Assembly (NCBI GenBank): GCA_963804045.1
Contig: CAWDOR010000034.1
Coordinates: 62,001 to 126,000 of the forward strand
Source: Rhodoblastus sp963804045
GTDB taxonomy: Bacteria > Pseudomonadota > Alphaproteobacteria > Rhizobiales > Beijerinckiaceae
Length of the DNA: 64,000 bases
Direction of reading: 5' to 3'
The notes beneath the pieces were generated by a model. It was not told the DNA's origin and did no database searches. It worked only from the letters and a program-made list of their open reading frames with translations. This document shows positions 25,776-34,527 of this stretch, one piece after another. A program made the position numbers and the translations under genes. Numbering within the stretch: the first letter of the stretch is position 1; the number at the start of each line of letters is the position of its first letter.

Positions 25776-27418
25776 TCAGCTCAGAAAAGCCCTTCGCGCC
25801 GAAATCAGCCCCGCCGTCGAACCGTCCAGCGTGGACAAATCCGCTGTGGCGTCGCAGACCAGCGGCGCGAGACGGTTGCAAAGCTCCTTGCCGAGTTCGA
25901 CGCCCCATTGGTCGAAGGGATTGATGTTCCAGATGACCGACTGGACGAAGACCTTGTGCTCGTAGAGCGCGACAATGCGCCCAAGATTCCGCGGCGTCAG
26001 CGACCGATAGAGAATCGTCGATGACGGCCGGTCGCCAGCAAAGACCTTGTGGGGCGCCAATTCGGCTATCTGCGGCTGACTCAAGCCCTGCGCCGTCAAA
26101 ATTTCCCTGACCTCCTCCTCCGATCTGCCACGCAAAAAGGCCTCGCTCTGCGCGAGGCAGTTGGCAAAAAGCAGGGCATGATGTTCGGGATCGGCGTGAG
26201 TCGGCTCGGCGGCGACGAGAAAATCGACCGGCGTGACATCGCTCCCCTGATGCAGCAACTGAAAAAAAGCGTGCTGGCCGTTGGTGCCGGGCTCGCCAAA
26301 CACCACAGGGCCGGTCGCCTGGATCACGGGCGTCCCGTCGCGCTGAACGCTCTTGCCATTGGATTCCATGTCCAACTGCTGAAGATAGGCGGGAAAACGC
26401 GCCAGTCGCTGATCGTAGGGAATCACCGCCTGAGCGGGAAAGCCCCAGATATTGCGGTGCCAGACGCCGATTAGCCCCATCAACGCCGGAATATTCTGCG
26501 ACAGCCGCGTGGAGCGGAAATGCTCGTCGACGTCAAAGCCGCCACGAAGAAACTCCTCGAAATTTTCGGGGCCGATCAGGATGGCGAGGCTCAGCCCGAT
26601 CGCCGACCACATGGAATAGCGACCGCCGACCCAATCCCAGAAACCGAAGACGCGATCCGGTTTGACGCCGAAGGCCGCGACCTTGTCGAGACGGGTCGAA
26701 ACGGCGACGAAATGATCGCCCACCGCCGCCTCGCCCAGGGCCGCGCTCAGCCATTTGCGCGCGCTGTCGGCGTTTTTCATTGTCTCCTGGGTCGTAAAAG
26801 TCTTGGAGGAAACGATGAACAAGCAGCGGGCCGGATCGAGGTTTTGCAGCGTATCGGCAATGTCGGAGCCATCGACATTGGAAACGAAATGCGCGCGCAG
26901 ACCGGGCGCCCATATGGCGAGAGCGCCCGCGCCGCCATGGCGGGACCGAGATCGGAACCGCCAATGCCAATATTGACCACATCGGTGAAGGCGTCGCCCG
27001 TCGCGCCCCTGATCCGCCCCTGGCGAATCGCGCTGGCAAAGGCAAGGAATGCGGCGCGCACCGTCTCCACCGCTGGCATGACATTTTCGCCATCGACAAA
27101 AACGGCCTGGCCGGAAAAATTGCGCAACGCCATATGCATGGCGGCGCGATTTTCGGTCAGATTGACACTTTCGCCGGAAAACAAGGCATCGCGCCGCTTT
27201 TCCAATTGGCAGGCCTGCGCCAGTTCAAAAAGGCGATGCAGGGTCGCTTTTGTCAGCCGGTTTTTCGAATAGTCGTAAAGCAGATCGTCGAGACGAACTG
27301 AAAAATGCTGGAAACGCTGCGGTTCCTCGGCAAAGAGTGTCAATGTGCGCTTTTTGGCGATTTCGACGCGATGCGCCTCCAACGCGGCGAAGGCGGCGGC
27401 GACTTCCGTGCGGTCCAT
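25776..27418 (-). pseudogene. pgi: Glucose-6-phosphate isomerase, interrupted by a one-base frameshift
   Basis: Pgi interconverts glucose-6-phosphate and fructose-6-phosphate. The N-terminal half reads from ATG 27418 (MDRTEVAAAFAALEAHR) to NIGIGGSDLGPAMAARALSPYG. The C-terminal half resumes one frame over at APGLRAHFVSNVDGSDIADT and includes FIVSSKTFTTQETM and the family signatures to the stop at 25776. Restoring one G at about 26910, within a CCC run on the plus strand, gives a 547-residue protein, the normal length. A homopolymer base-call error is the simplest explanation; if real, the gene is dead. Confidence 0.88.
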
Positions 27419-27539
27419 GAGAGCCTCGACAGAACTGTTCACGCCAAAGATTACCCTGCGACGCATGGAAACAACAGGCCTCAAGCTCGGCTTTAAGGAT
27501 TCGACTTGCGACTGACGCGCTTTGCCTTATCAAGAGCGC

Positions 27540-29345
27540 ATGGCTCCTCCTCTCCTCAGTTTGCAAGGCGTCGGGCTGACCCTCGGCGGCAAACCCCTGA
27601 TCGAATCCGCCGATCTCGCTGTCGAGCGCGGCGACCGCATCTGTCTCGTCGGCCGCAACGGCTCGGGCAAATCGACTCTGCTGAAAATCGCCGCGGGCGA
27701 GATCGAGGCGGATCACGGGACGCGGTTTTTCCAGCCAGACGCCACCGTCCGCTATCTGCCGCAGGAGCCGAGCCTTTCCGGCTATGCCGATGTCTTCTCT
27801 TATGTCGTCGCCGGACTTGGCCCCAGCGACGCCGATTATCGCGCCCATTATCTGCTCGACGCCCTTGGCCTGACCGGCGCGGAAAATCCAGAAAACCTCT
27901 CCGGCGGCGAAGCCCGCCGCGCCGCCCTGGCCCGGGCGCTGGCGCCGGAGCCCGACATCCTGCTGCTGGATGAACCGACCAACCATCTCGACCTGCCCGC
28001 CATCGAATGGCTGGAAGGCGAACTGGCCAGCCTTCGCTCGGCGCTGGTGCTGATCAGCCATGACCGGCGCTTCTTGCAAAATCTCTCGCGCGCCACGGTC
28101 TGGCTCGATCGCGGCGTGACCAAAAGGCTCGAACGCGGCTTTGGCGAGTTCGAAGCCTGGCGCGACGCCCTGCTCGAACAGGAAGAGCGCGACGCGCAAA
28201 AGCTGGATCGCAAAATCGCCGCGGAAGAGCATTGGGTGCGTTATGGCGTCACCGCCCGGCGCAAGCGCAATGTCCGACGCATGGCGGGGCTAGCCTCGCT
28301 GCGCGAGGCCAAGCGCGAGGCGAAAAAGACGGTCGGCGAGGTCAAGATTTCCGTCGCCGAGGGCAAGGTCTCCGGCAAATTGGTGGTCGAGGCCGAGAAT
28401 ATCGCCAAATCCTATGGCGACCGAACCATCGTTAAAAATCTGTCGTTGCGCATGCTGCGCGGCGATCGCCTGGCGCTGGTCGGCCCCAATGGCGCGGGCA
28501 AGACCACTCTGATCAACCTGCTGACCGGCGAATTGGAGCCGGATTCCGGCACGGTGCGGCTGGGAACCAATTTGCAGATGGCGACGCTCGACCAGCGCCG
28601 CGCGGCGCTCGATCCCAACGCCACGCTCGCGGACACCTTGACCGGCGGCGGTTCGGAATGGGTCGAGATCAACGGCGAGAAGAAACACGTCATCGGCTAT
28701 ATGAAGGACTTTCTGTTTCCCCCGGAACAGGCCCGCACGCCAACGGGAAAACTCTCCGGCGGCGAGAGGGCGCGGCTGCTGCTCGCCCGGGCGCTGTCCT
28801 TGCCTTCGAATTTCCTCGTCCTCGACGAACCGACCAACGATCTCGATCTGGAAACGCTGGATCTGCTCCAGGAAATGCTCGGCGATTATCCGGGAACGAT
28901 CCTTCTGGTCAGCCATGACCGCGATTTTCTTGACCGGGTCGCCGGATCGGTTTTGGTCAGCGAAGGCGAGGGGCGCTGGGTTGAATATGCCGGCGGCTAT
29001 TCCGACATGCTCGCGCAGCGCGGTTCCGGCGTCGGCCCCGCGTCAAAGCCGAAACCGCCGGAGAAAAAATCAACCCGGGCGGAAGCCCCGCCAAAAGCGG
29101 AACCCAAGCGACGGCTGTCTTTCAAGGAAAAACACGCGCTCGAAACCCTTCCAGCCCAGATCGAGAAATTACGCGCGACGGCGGCGAAATTGCATGAGAT
29201 TCTCGACGATCACGCGCTTTACGCCCGCGACCCCAAACGATTCGGCGATGCGACGGCTCTGCTCGCCAAGACCGAGGCCGAACTGGCCGAGGCCGAGAAT
29301 CAATGGCTGGAGCTGGAAATTCTCCGCGAAGAACTGAATGGATAG
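27540..29345 (+). CDS. ABC-F family ATPase (Uup-like)
   Basis: This soluble protein of 601 residues has two ABC domains and no membrane segments. Walker A motifs are GRNGSGKST near residue 37 and GPNGAGKTT near residue 320; both halves have LSGG signatures and LLLDEPTNHLD / VLDEPTNDLD Walker B sites. A linker and a basic, charged C-terminal coiled coil (about residues 500-600) are Uup-like, a form that acts on ribosomes or branched DNA. ATG 27540 is chosen over TTG 27522. It is divergent from pgi, and arsC starts three bases after its stop. Confidence 0.9.
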   Translation: MAPPLLSLQGVGLTLGGKPLIESADLAVERGDRICLVGRNGSGKSTLLKIAAGEIEADHGTRFFQPDATVRYLPQEPSLSGYADVFSYVVAGLGPSDADYRAHYLLDALGLTGAENPENLSGGEARRAALARALAPEPDILLLDEPTNHLDLPAIEWLEGELASLRSALVLISHDRRFLQNLSRATVWLDRGVTKRLERGFGEFEAWRDALLEQEERDAQKLDRKIAAEEHWVRYGVTARRKRNVRRMAGLASLREAKREAKKTVGEVKISVAEGKVSGKLVVEAENIAKSYGDRTIVKNLSLRMLRGDRLALVGPNGAGKTTLINLLTGELEPDSGTVRLGTNLQMATLDQRRAALDPNATLADTLTGGGSEWVEINGEKKHVIGYMKDFLFPPEQARTPTGKLSGGERARLLLARALSLPSNFLVLDEPTNDLDLETLDLLQEMLGDYPGTILLVSHDRDFLDRVAGSVLVSEGEGRWVEYAGGYSDMLAQRGSGVGPASKPKPPEKKSTRAEAPPKAEPKRRLSFKEKHALETLPAQIEKLRATAAKLHEILDDHALYARDPKRFGDATALLAKTEAELAEAENQWLELEILREELNG

Positions 29346-29348
29346 AAA

Positions 29349-29708
29349 ATGGCCGCTTTCGAAGTCACCATTTATCACAATCCCGCTTGCAGCACGTCGC
29401 GCAACGTCCTCGCGGCGGTCCGCCAAGCGGGCGTCGAACCGAAGGTCATCGAATATCTGAAAAACCCGCCCAGCCGCGCCGAGCTGGAAAAGCTTTTGGC
29501 GCGCGCGGGGCTTTCGGTGCGAGATGTTTTGCGCAAGAAGGCGCCGCCTTACGAGACGCTCGGACTCGCCAGTCCCGCCTTGTCCGAAGACGAAATCTTC
29601 GCCGCCATCGCCGAAAATCCCGTGCTGATCGAGCGCCCCATCGTCAGCAGCCCCAAAGGCGTGCGGCTATGCCGCCCCGCCGAAAAGGTCGCGGCGCTGC
29701 TGCCCTGA
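29349..29708 (+). CDS. arsC: Arsenate reductase, ArsC glutaredoxin type
   Basis: This 119-residue thioredoxin-fold protein has the ArsC signature IYHNPACSTSRNV with catalytic Cys14, the three Arg positions expected for arsenate binding (the last in NPVLIERPIV) and normal ArsC architecture. It would reduce arsenate to arsenite with glutathione and glutaredoxin. No arsenite pump or ArsR gene is adjacent. It is coupled to the ABC-F gene, so a housekeeping ArsC/YffB-like role is also possible. Confidence 0.85.
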   Translation: MAAFEVTIYHNPACSTSRNVLAAVRQAGVEPKVIEYLKNPPSRAELEKLLARAGLSVRDVLRKKAPPYETLGLASPALSEDEIFAAIAENPVLIERPIVSSPKGVRLCRPAEKVAALLP

Positions 29709-29712
29709 CGAA

Positions 29713-30912
29713 TCAGGCGACGCGTTTAGGCGCTGTCGGCCGCGCCGTCTGAAATTCGCCGCGCGCGGCCAGCGCCATGCCGACCAGAGCCAAGGCCAAA
29801 GCCGTGATCCACCACAATTGCAAGGTGGCTCCGCCGAAAACCCCGATGGCGGTCACATAAGTCAAAGCGCCGAACCAGTAGGGCGCAAATTTTTGCGATT
29901 GAGCGGCGGCCAGTTGATAGCTGAAATAGACCAGAGTGGCGCTGGCGAGCGCGCCGAGAATGCCGAGATCGGTCCAGATTTCGAACAAGAGGCTGTGCGG
30001 GGATTCCGAACCCAAATAACCGTGAAAATAGCCCGAGGCGACGAAATTGAAGCCATGTCCCGTCAGCATGCGAGGACCGTCGGCGACGAGCGTGCCGTTC
30101 CATGCTTTCAGCCAGACCAGGGCGCCGGGGGGATCCGAACCCAGCAAAGGTCCAAACAGCAGTGGCAGGACCGGCGCAAGGACGAAGCTCGCCGCGCCGA
30201 TTCGTCCGATCCATTGGCCGGCGAGGCGCCGATCCGTGGCGGCGGCGGTATAGGCCAGAGCCGCGACGCCTGTAGCCGCCAGAGCCGCAGGCGCGCGGAC
30301 CGAAATCGCCGCCGCAACCACCACAATTGCAAGGCTTGCCGCCAGGCTGGCCCGATTGCGCAGCGTCGCCGCCGCGACCGCCGGCCAGAGGAGCAGCAGC
30401 ATGGCCTCAACGCAGCGAATCAGCGTTTCGTCGCCGGCGATCTCGTCGTGATCGCCAAAAAGACCGCTGGTCAGAAATATGGCGCCAAAGGCCGTGGCGG
30501 CGGCGCCTAAGGGAAGCACATAAAGATTGGCCGCCTTGCTGCGCGCCGGCAAAGCCGCGGCTATCGGCAGGACGCAGAGAAAGGTCGAGACGATCTTCAA
30601 CAGGCGCGGCGCCGCCTCCGCCGGAAAGGGCGTCCAAAGCAGCGAAGCGGAAGCCCAAAGCGAAACGAAAATCGCGGCGATGCCGATGGGCGAGGCCAGA
30701 AAAGCGAAGATTTCCCTGATTCTCATGCGTGGCGCCAGCGCCAATCCGGACGACAAAGTTAGCGCGCCGGCTATCGGTCCGAGGATGAAAATCGATCTTT
30801 GGGAAACGAGCAGCGCCACCGGCGTGACGACGAAACCGACGATCAGGCCGAGTCGCAGCAAAAGATTTGCGGCGTCGACCGCAGTCTGATCGGCGGCTCT
30901 ATTGGGCGTCAT
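29713..30912 (-). CDS. O-antigen ligase/polymerase-like membrane protein
   Basis: This is a 399-residue protein with about eleven hydrophobic segments and the Wzy_C periplasmic loop: MLTGHGFNF, then GSESPHSLLFEIWTDLGILGAL with the conserved His. That pattern matches the WaaL/Wzy family, which joins polymers to lipid A core or polymerises repeat units. It stands apart from the polysaccharide island at 4-15 kb, which has its own Wzy-like gene, so a ligase role is somewhat favoured. It converges on arsC with four bases between the stops. Confidence 0.75.
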   Translation of the reverse strand: MTPNRAADQTAVDAANLLLRLGLIVGFVVTPVALLVSQRSIFILGPIAGALTLSSGLALAPRMRIREIFAFLASPIGIAAIFVSLWASASLLWTPFPAEAAPRLLKIVSTFLCVLPIAAALPARSKAANLYVLPLGAAATAFGAIFLTSGLFGDHDEIAGDETLIRCVEAMLLLLWPAVAAATLRNRASLAASLAIVVVAAAISVRAPAALAATGVAALAYTAAATDRRLAGQWIGRIGAASFVLAPVLPLLFGPLLGSDPPGALVWLKAWNGTLVADGPRMLTGHGFNFVASGYFHGYLGSESPHSLLFEIWTDLGILGALASATLVYFSYQLAAAQSQKFAPYWFGALTYVTAIGVFGGATLQLWWITALALALVGMALAARGEFQTARPTAPKRVA

Positions 30913-31093
30913 GACGGATATTTGATCACGCGAATAAGGTTCCTCGGACGCATCTTAGACAAAGCAGCGGTCCTCGGCTGTGGCCATTTGGCGACAGTCG
31001 GGCCTAAAAAGAGGCGGCGGCATATTCCGGGGAGGCCGCCGTTTGCTTTTCTTCATCGCATGGATTGGCTTAGATTGCTGGCAAGGACGAAAA

Positions 31094-31516
31094 ATGATCC
31101 AGATCACCCGCCATATCGCCATTTCCGAATCGGAATTGCACGAGGATTTCATCCGCGCGCCGGGGCCTGGGGGCCAGAATGTGCAAAAAGTCGAAACCGC
31201 GGTGCAATTGCGCTTCAATGTTCTTAACTCGCCCAGTCTTCCCGATCCGGTGCGAAGCCGGTTGATCGTTCTCGCGGGGAAGCGGATGGCGGGCAATGGC
31301 GACTTCATCATTTCCGCCCGCCGATTTCGCAGCCAGGAGCGCAACCGCGCCGATGCGCTCGACCGACTTGTCGCCCTGATACGTGAGGCCGCAAAACCTC
31401 CCCCGCCGCCGCGACGCCCGACCAAACCGACGTTGGGCTCGAAAATCAGGCGACTGGACGGCAAGACCCGTCGCAGCGCCGTCAAGAATTTGCGCGGGCG
31501 TCCCAGCGAGGATTAA
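31094..31516 (+). CDS. arfB: ArfB, ribosome-rescue peptidyl-tRNA hydrolase
   Basis: ArfB (YaeJ) enters stalled ribosomes lacking a stop codon and hydrolyses the peptidyl-tRNA. The 140-residue protein has the release-factor GGQ motif in RAPGPGGQNVQKVETAVQL near residue 28 and a basic C-terminal tail (RPTKPTLGSKIRRLDGKTRRS) that inserts into the mRNA channel. It lacks the codon-recognition domain of RF1/RF2, as expected. ATG 31094 is used. It precedes rnd by 62 bases in the same direction. Confidence 0.93.
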   Translation: MIQITRHIAISESELHEDFIRAPGPGGQNVQKVETAVQLRFNVLNSPSLPDPVRSRLIVLAGKRMAGNGDFIISARRFRSQERNRADALDRLVALIREAAKPPPPPRRPTKPTLGSKIRRLDGKTRRSAVKNLRGRPSED

Positions 31517-31578
31517 CGGCGATGCTTGCCGTCGCGCCGAACCGGTGCTAGGCCTCGCGCCGGCGCGAGAAAGACCAG

Positions 31579-32193
31579 ATGACCATACGTTTGCACAAGG
31601 GCGACCTGCCCAATGACTATCAGCCCGGACCGGCTGTCGCCGTGGATACCGAGACCTTGGGCCTCAACCCGCACCGCGACCGCCTCTGTCTGGTGCAGCT
31701 CTCGTCGGGCGACGGTTCGGCCGATCTGGTGCAAATCGCCAAGGGCCAGACCAGCGCCCCCAATCTGTGCCGACTGCTCGCCGATCCGGCGGTGACGAAA
31801 ATCTTCCATTTCGCGCGCTTCGATCTCGCCATCTTGCAAAAGACCTTCGGCCTGCGAACGGCGCCGGTCTATTGCACCAAGATCGCCTCGAAACTGACCC
31901 GGACCTATACCGATCGTCACGGTCTCAAGGATTTGCTCCGCGATCTCCTGGGCGTGGAAATTTCCAAACAGCAGCAATCGTCCGACTGGGGCGCCGATAG
32001 CCTCACCGAGGCGCAAATGGCCTATGCCGCATCGGACGTTCTGCATCTCCACGCTCTGCGCGACAGGCTTGAAATCCTGCTCAAACGGGAAGGGCGCGAC
32101 GCCCTGGCGCGCGAATGCTTCTCATTCCTGCCAGCGCGCGCCGAACTGGATTTGCTGGGTTGGCCAGAGACTGATATTTTTGCTCATACTTGA
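31579..32193 (+). CDS. rnd: Ribonuclease D-like 3'-5' exonuclease (short form)
   Basis: This 204-residue protein is a DEDDy exonuclease: VAVDTETLGL supplies Asp and Glu, FHFARFDLAIL the second Asp motif and YAASDVLHLHALRD the Tyr and last Asp. It lacks the HRDC domains of full RNase D, so it is the short version commonly found upstream of lptC in alphaproteobacteria. It probably trims stable RNA 3' ends. Its position before lptC-lptA-lptB-rpoN matches that synteny. Confidence 0.88.
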   Translation: MTIRLHKGDLPNDYQPGPAVAVDTETLGLNPHRDRLCLVQLSSGDGSADLVQIAKGQTSAPNLCRLLADPAVTKIFHFARFDLAILQKTFGLRTAPVYCTKIASKLTRTYTDRHGLKDLLRDLLGVEISKQQQSSDWGADSLTEAQMAYAASDVLHLHALRDRLEILLKREGRDALARECFSFLPARAELDLLGWPETDIFAHT

Positions 32194-32307
32194 ACGGGTC
32201 GCGCGGTCTGCCTGACAGCGGCTCCAGCATTCAGATTGCATTCATCCCCGCTTCGGCATGGAGGATGGGCGGAACTCGGCCGATAGCCGAAAGGACATTT
32301 GCCGAAT

Positions 32308-33021
32308 ATGGCGCAAGGCGGACTCATGCGGCGTGATGAGCCAGAACAGTTTGGCGAAGGGCTGCCCCGCGTCCCGGCTGGCCGTTCTCCGGCTTTTCAA
32401 GCCGCCAAGCGTCATAGCGCCCGCGTCAGATTTCTGCGTTGGACCATCATGGGCGGCGCCGCGCTGGTCATGGCGCTGCTGATCGGAATTTCCTATTTCC
32501 GTTCGTCCGATGCGCCCGGCGCACATCTGCAACTGGACAGCCTGGGTCTTTCCGGCGACAAAATCACCATGGAACACCCGCATTTGACGGGCGTCAGACG
32601 CGACGGCCGCCCGTTCGAGGTCACCGCCGCATCCGGCGTGCAAAACCCCCGCGACCCCGGCCATATGGAATTGATCGCTCTTGACGCCATCATGCGGCTC
32701 AACGATGAGGGCGCAACCCATGTGGTTGGAGACAAGGGCCTGTATGATTCGAACGGGCAAACGCTGGACTTGTCGGGACACGTTCGCATAAAAAGCGGCG
32801 ATATGGATCTGGCGATGAATCGCGCATTCATGAATTTCAAGACCAACGCCATGAATTCCAATGAGCCCGTTCATCTGACCTTCTCTGACGGCTGGATTAC
32901 CGCCAATGGCATGACCATGTCCGATAATGGCGCGCAAATTTCCTTCATCGGTAATGTGCAATCTTCTTTCCAGCAGAAAACGGAACCGGATGCGTCGGCG
33001 CCGGAACGCAAGAACCAATGA
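32308..33021 (+). CDS. lptC: LptC, LPS export periplasmic/inner-membrane subunit
   Basis: LptC links the LptB2FG transporter to LptA during lipopolysaccharide export. The 237-residue protein has one N-terminal membrane anchor (WTIMGGAALVMALLIGISYF near residue 47) followed by the beta-jellyroll domain, with repeats such as VVGDKGLYDSNGQTLDLSGHVRIKS. ATG at 32308 is used; ATG 32326 is also possible. It is followed 13 bases later by lptA. Confidence 0.88.
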   Translation: MAQGGLMRRDEPEQFGEGLPRVPAGRSPAFQAAKRHSARVRFLRWTIMGGAALVMALLIGISYFRSSDAPGAHLQLDSLGLSGDKITMEHPHLTGVRRDGRPFEVTAASGVQNPRDPGHMELIALDAIMRLNDEGATHVVGDKGLYDSNGQTLDLSGHVRIKSGDMDLAMNRAFMNFKTNAMNSNEPVHLTFSDGWITANGMTMSDNGAQISFIGNVQSSFQQKTEPDASAPERKNQ

Positions 33022-33034
33022 GCGGGAGCGTCGA

Positions 33035-33634
33035 TTGACTGTTTTGAAGATCCTTGTCGCCAGCCTCGCCAGCCTTCTGGTCTCCACGACGCTGACCACC
33101 GCCCAGCCGGCGCCGACGGGCGCCCTGTTGCCCGGCGGCTCCAGCAAGGAGCCGATCAATATCGCCGCCGATAAACTCGACTATTTCGACAAGGAGCAGA
33201 AGGCGATCTATACGGGCAATGTCGTCGCGGTCCAGGGCGACACCCGCCTCAACGCCACGGTTTTGACGATATTTTTCGATCGCAAGCCGACCGCCGCCAA
33301 GCCCGCTGGCGCCAAGCCCGCCGGCCAGACATCCAGCGGTTCGCAATTGCGGCGCATGGAGGGCCAGGGGCCGATCGTTCTCGCCAACAAGGACCAAGTC
33401 GGCACAGGCGACGGCCTTGTCTATGACAAGCTCGAGAACAAATTCTATCTCATTGGCAACGTGGCCTTGTCTCAGGGCGAGAATGTCACGCGCGGCGACA
33501 AGCTGATTTACGATCTGACCTCCGGACAGGCCGTGGTCTCGTCAAACGGACGCGTTCACAGCCTGATAATGCCGAAAGACGACAAACCCGGCCCCCAGCC
33601 GAAGCCAGGCGCTCAGCCTCGGCCCGGCCGGTGA
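33035..33634 (+). CDS. lptA: LptA, LPS export periplasmic bridge protein
   Basis: LptA (OstA-like) forms the periplasmic bridge carrying lipopolysaccharide to the outer membrane. The 199-residue protein begins with a signal peptide (MTVLKILVASLASLLVSTTLTTAQPA), then the OstA pattern INIAADKLDYFDKEQKAIYTGNVVAVQGDTRL and a second one near VGTGDGLVYDKLENKFYLIGNV. The tail is Pro/Lys rich. TTG at 33035 is chosen because GGGAG lies just before it and the signal peptide starts here; the frame is open from 32927 within lptC. Confidence 0.9.
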   Translation: MTVLKILVASLASLLVSTTLTTAQPAPTGALLPGGSSKEPINIAADKLDYFDKEQKAIYTGNVVAVQGDTRLNATVLTIFFDRKPTAAKPAGAKPAGQTSSGSQLRRMEGQGPIVLANKDQVGTGDGLVYDKLENKFYLIGNVALSQGENVTRGDKLIYDLTSGQAVVSSNGRVHSLIMPKDDKPGPQPKPGAQPRPGR

Positions 33635-33647
33635 GTTCGCCCAAGCC

Positions 33648-34364
33648 ATGCTGAACGTCCATCATCTCGGAAAATCCTACAAGGCCCGCCGCGTTGTCGA
33701 AGACGTCAGCCTGAACGTGATGCGGGGCGAAGCCGTCGGCCTGCTCGGCCCGAATGGCGCCGGCAAGACCACCGTTTTTTATATGATCACCGGACTGGTC
33801 AAACCCGACAAGGGCATGATCGAGCTCGACGGCCACGACGTCACGGGATTGCCGATGTACCGCCGCGCGCGGCTCGGGATCGGCTACCTCCCTCAGGAAG
33901 CCTCGATTTTTCGCGGTCTGAGCGTCGAGGATAATATTCGCGCCGTGCTGGAGATCGCCGAGCCGGATCGCGACCGCCGGGCGCATCAACTGGAGGCGCT
34001 GCTCGAGGAATTCGACATCAAGCGGCTGCGCAAATCGCCGTCGATCGCATTGTCGGGCGGCGAGCGGCGCCGTTGCGAGATCGCCCGCGCCCTGGCCAGC
34101 AATCCCTCCTTCATGCTGCTCGACGAACCATTCGCAGGCATAGATCCAATCGCGGTGGGCGATATTCAGGACCTTGTTCAGCATCTCAAAGGGCGCGGCA
34201 TTGGCGTGCTGATTACCGATCACAACGTCCGGGAGACTCTCGGTCTCATCGACCGCGCCTATATCATCCACTCCGGTCATGTGTTGACGGAAGGCGGGCC
34301 GGAAGAAATCGTCTCCAACCCCGACGTGCGTCGCTTTTACCTCGGCGAGGGATTCCGCATGTAG
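33648..34364 (+). CDS. lptB: LptB, LPS export ATPase
   Basis: LptB is the cytoplasmic ABC ATPase that powers LPS extraction from the inner membrane. The 238 residues contain Walker A GPNGAGKTT near residue 37, the Q loop YLPQEASIF, signature LSGGERRR, Walker B FMLLDEPFAGIDP and the switch His in ITDHNVRE. The membrane subunits LptF and LptG are elsewhere, as usual. It follows lptA by 13 bases; lptC, lptA and lptB are one operon. Confidence 0.96.
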   Translation: MLNVHHLGKSYKARRVVEDVSLNVMRGEAVGLLGPNGAGKTTVFYMITGLVKPDKGMIELDGHDVTGLPMYRRARLGIGYLPQEASIFRGLSVEDNIRAVLEIAEPDRDRRAHQLEALLEEFDIKRLRKSPSIALSGGERRRCEIARALASNPSFMLLDEPFAGIDPIAVGDIQDLVQHLKGRGIGVLITDHNVRETLGLIDRAYIIHSGHVLTEGGPEEIVSNPDVRRFYLGEGFRM

Positions 34365-34527
34365 CGCCGCGAAGCGGCGACAAAACGGTGCGATCTTACA
34401 ATTACTTGGCGCAAATTAATCTTTTTTCATCACGCCTGCTGATCGAAAATAATTTTCTGGATGACCGGCCAAAAAGAGTGTAAGCAAGAAACGGGCCGTT
34501 TCCAGTTCACCAGTAGCGCGAGTCTCA

